Shown here: positions 62,499 to 64,000 of the stretch, in pieces
How the letters are laid out: each line of letters starts with the position of its first letter
Position numbering within the stretch: position 1 is the first letter of the stretch
Assembly (NCBI GenBank): GCA_021927905.1
Contig: BLLK01000028.1
Coordinates: forward strand, 1-64,000
Direction of reading: 5' to 3'
Length of the DNA stretch: 64,000 nt
Source of the DNA: Chaetoceros tenuissimus
Lineage: Eukaryota; Bacillariophyta; Thalassiosirophyceae; Chaetocerotales; Chaetocerotaceae
Notes under the pieces: model-generated
Databases searched by the model: none
Told to the model about the DNA's origin: nothing
What the model saw: only the letters and a program-made list of their open reading frames with translations
Made by a program: the position numbers and the translations under genes

Positions 62499-63064
62499 TA
62501 TTTTTTTTCATCAAGAAGGATGCGAACCATAAACCAATGCTTATGAGGAATGCAGCAAGGGAATATTAACTGATTGATTTCATATCCATCCAGGTCATTT
62601 TCTAATGTCCATCCTCTTAAATTCCTACTACTTGCTTTACCAAAATATCCACCGACATGTTTTGCAAGTTCATCGTGACTTAGTTGAACGTTTCCGATCT
62701 TAAATGATTTCTTGCTTGGATCAGAACAATTGATAGCGAGTAGTTGGTGTGCAAATATTGGGTCCTTAATGATAAAAATTCCTTCCCATGCATATGCCTG
62801 CTCGAGTTCGTAAAATTGATCCGTTAGGATAGATAAGGCTATGAGGATCACTTCATCGTTGATCAATTCTTTTTCAGATCTTAAACAGATAAGACTTGTA
62901 TCTCTTAGAGAGTGTTTGCACTTATAGTAATCAATGTACTCATATGTACAATGTTTTTCTTGATCAAGTAGTTGTATTGCCTTTTTCCCATGGGACCCAC
63001 GAAAAAAATTGAATATACGTCCAATGTTGTGAGCTGACTGTGTACTTCCTCCTTTCCGGTCCAT
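62498..63064 (-). CDS. Ulp1-like (C48) protease-related protein, N-terminal part
   Basis: A 188-residue frame with an ATG at 63064. It carries the first half of a C48 fold: SEKELINDEVILIALSIL (compare Ulp1 W-L-N-D-x-x-I) and IFPCCIPHKHWFMVRILLDE, in which H176-W177 matches the catalytic His-Trp of Ulp1. The acid and cysteine expected after it are in the next frame. Family enzymes remove SUMO or related modifiers. Its role in the element is unknown. Confidence 0.58.
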   Translation of the reverse strand: MDRKGGSTQSAHNIGRIFNFFRGSHGKKAIQLLDQEKHCTYEYIDYYKCKHSLRDTSLICLRSEKELINDEVILIALSILTDQFYELEQAYAWEGIFIIKDPIFAHQLLAINCSDPSKKSFKIGNVQLSHDELAKHVGGYFGKASSRNLRGWTLENDLDGYEINQLIFPCCIPHKHWFMVRILLDEKK

Positions 63065-63802
63065 GATGGGTTACACTAAAGCACTACTGTCAGAGCACCG
63101 AAAGAAAAGTCGAGATTCGAAACACGAAGTAACCTTTGAAAATAAACAGATCGTTTGGATGCTCTTCCACAGTAGTGCAAAAGTACCAAACAAAGAGTTG
63201 AAAGTCGAAACACGAAGTAACCTTTGACTTTCAAATGAAGAAACAGAACAGCTCAATAAACACAACCAGGGCAAATACAGCAATTTAAAGATACTATGTA
63301 GCTGGCTCACAATGGGACTTGGGTTGAGAAGCAGATACTGACATGCAATGAAAGCTAGTTGTGATTAGTTGTTGTGTTGGTTGCGCTTGTGTTTTGTGCA
63401 AGATGTGTTGCGTAGCACTTCATCCCGTATTGAAAGTACTGGCGTCAATGAAACCAGAAAATGTCCTAAATGGCCTATTCAAGTGGTCTGTCTGTCTCTC
63501 TTAAATGGCCTATTGAAATGGTCTGTCTGTCTGTACGTACAAAAATTCATTTTCTCCCCCTCCAAAGCCGTACTGAAAAAGTTACGTACGGTTGACACTA
63601 GATATGACGTCGAAAAAAACACATAAGATTTGCCTGGAACAGAAGCAGGTTTTGTTCTAATTTTCCCGTAGCCCTAGACAAAGTAGTCTCCCCCAGAGAC
63701 CGACACCGAAAACCGAAAACGACCACCACTCATTCATTTGCCACAATTTTGGATGTCTATATTTTGTACTTTGGATATCATCAGCAATACAACCAAAGGA
63801 AC
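63065..63802. other. spacer with Mutator-like right end and short direct repeats
   Basis: It includes a direct repeat sharing CGAAACACGAAGTAACCTTT (63105-63140 and 63201-63230) and a two-unit 35-bp tandem TAAATGGCCTATT...TGGTCTGTCTG (63467-63534). The right inverted repeat at 63592-63636 follows, and then a presumed promoter for the gene at 63803. Confidence 0.55.
63592..63636 (-). repeat. right terminal inverted repeat of the Mutator-like element
   Basis: Reverse complement of 57542-57587 with one length difference in the variable spacer. Confidence 0.85.
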
Positions 63803-64000
63803 ATGGAGATTCCATCTTATTGCAAAACCAATAGCGAGGACTGGGAGGCTCTTCATGATACTGCAAAGGCTTTTATCGAAGCGCTACAACTACCCAAAGT
63901 ACATCCTCATTGCCTAGATGAAAACTTTCTCGATGATGTACTTCCAATTCCTGATGGTGAAATGGACCCTAGTTTCTTTTACGAAAACGAGATGTCAATA
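63803..64000 (+). CDS. unknown protein, truncated by the window end
   Basis: An ATG at 63803 in ACATGG context opens a frame that runs to the window edge (66 codons). The sequence includes WEALHDTAKAFIEALQLP and PIPDGEMDPSFFYENEM: acidic, with regular amino-acid use and no stop. It looks like the N-terminus of a real gene; no family is recognisable from this part. Confidence 0.5.
   Translation, partial: MEIPSYCKTNSEDWEALHDTAKAFIEALQLPKVHPHCLDENFLDDVLPIPDGEMDPSFFYENEMSI

Larger units (their letters stand above)
57542..63636. mobile_element. Mutator-like element carrying an Ulp1-like gene, with a nested Harbinger copy
   Basis: Both ends share a repeat of about 45 bases in inverted orientation. 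It runs CAGGCAAATCTTATGTG, then a T run, then CGACGTCAT, and after a short variable part TAGTGTCAA (left 57542-57587; right reverse-complemented, 63592-63636). Inside are a MULE-type transposase on the plus strand and an Ulp1/C48-like reading frame on the minus strand, tail to tail. No target duplication could be recognised at the edges. A 1.16-kb Harbinger derivative has inserted between the left end and the transposase. MULEs with Ulp1-like genes are known in plants. Confidence 0.78.

Noticed and set aside
57533-63646. Target-site duplication for the Mutator-like element
   Set aside because: The flanks TTGGTAAGG and GAACAGAAG do not match; none is claimed.

Overview
The window reads as nuclear DNA of a diatom, or a very close photosynthetic stramenopile. 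The main evidence is an aureochrome (bZIP followed by LOV), several precursors whose signal peptide ends in an A-F type plastid-targeting site, a Psb31/PsbQ-like extrinsic photosystem II protein with a second twin-arginine thylakoid signal, a plastid fibrillin, short GT-AG introns of about 65-90 bases, and AT-rich spacers. No tRNA, rRNA or CRISPR array was seen. Coordinates of spliced genes are whole spans; exon limits are given in the entries and are my own splice readings.

Layout. 0.2-3.7 kb: an apparently complete PIF/Harbinger DNA transposon with a transposase and a divergent partner gene. 3.8-9.2 kb: ordinary host genes (plastid TraB-like protein, hot-dog thioesterase, LRR protein, a proteasome-alpha-like protein with a signal peptide). 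9.2-19.8 kb: a LURP-one-related (LOR) gene whose two halves lie collinear on the + strand but about 9.7 kb apart. The DNA between them holds an AlkB-like dioxygenase, a 1.9-kb inverted-repeat element with an unknown protein and an 8-bp target duplication, a repeat protein with a SUMO-interaction-like motif, a second HxD...H dioxygenase-like gene and a minisatellite. 20.5-26 kb: plastid proteins and the aureochrome. 26-36 kb: the nuclear-basket nucleoporin TPR/MLP, a lipoate ligase and a prolyl-iminopeptidase-type hydrolase.

36-46.6 kb holds secreted or membrane-anchored carbohydrate genes: GH81 endo-beta-1,3-glucanase, GH5 exo-beta-1,3-glucanase-like protein and a parallel beta-helix protein. 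A plastid glutathione transferase lies among them. The first two could together break beta-1,3-glucan (chrysolaminarin or callose-like wall glucan) to glucose. 47-57 kb: a MOV10/SDE3-like RNA helicase, the Psb31-like protein, a TTAA-flanked piggyBac-like non-autonomous element, fibrillin, an F-box/ankyrin-like protein and an R-SNARE.

57.5-63.6 kb is a Mutator-like element with about 45-bp inverted ends, a MULE transposase and an Ulp1-like (C48) protease-related reading frame split in two. Its left end has been invaded by an internally deleted copy of the same Harbinger family found at the left edge of the window. Comparing the two Harbinger copies shows a conserved subterminal hairpin whose loop is flipped relative to its flanks and whose arms carry a paired base change. 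The window ends inside a new gene at 63803.

The strongest candidates for something undescribed are the split LOR gene with its multi-gene insert, the flipped hairpin, the inverted-repeat element with an unrecognised protein, and the secreted proteasome-like protein.
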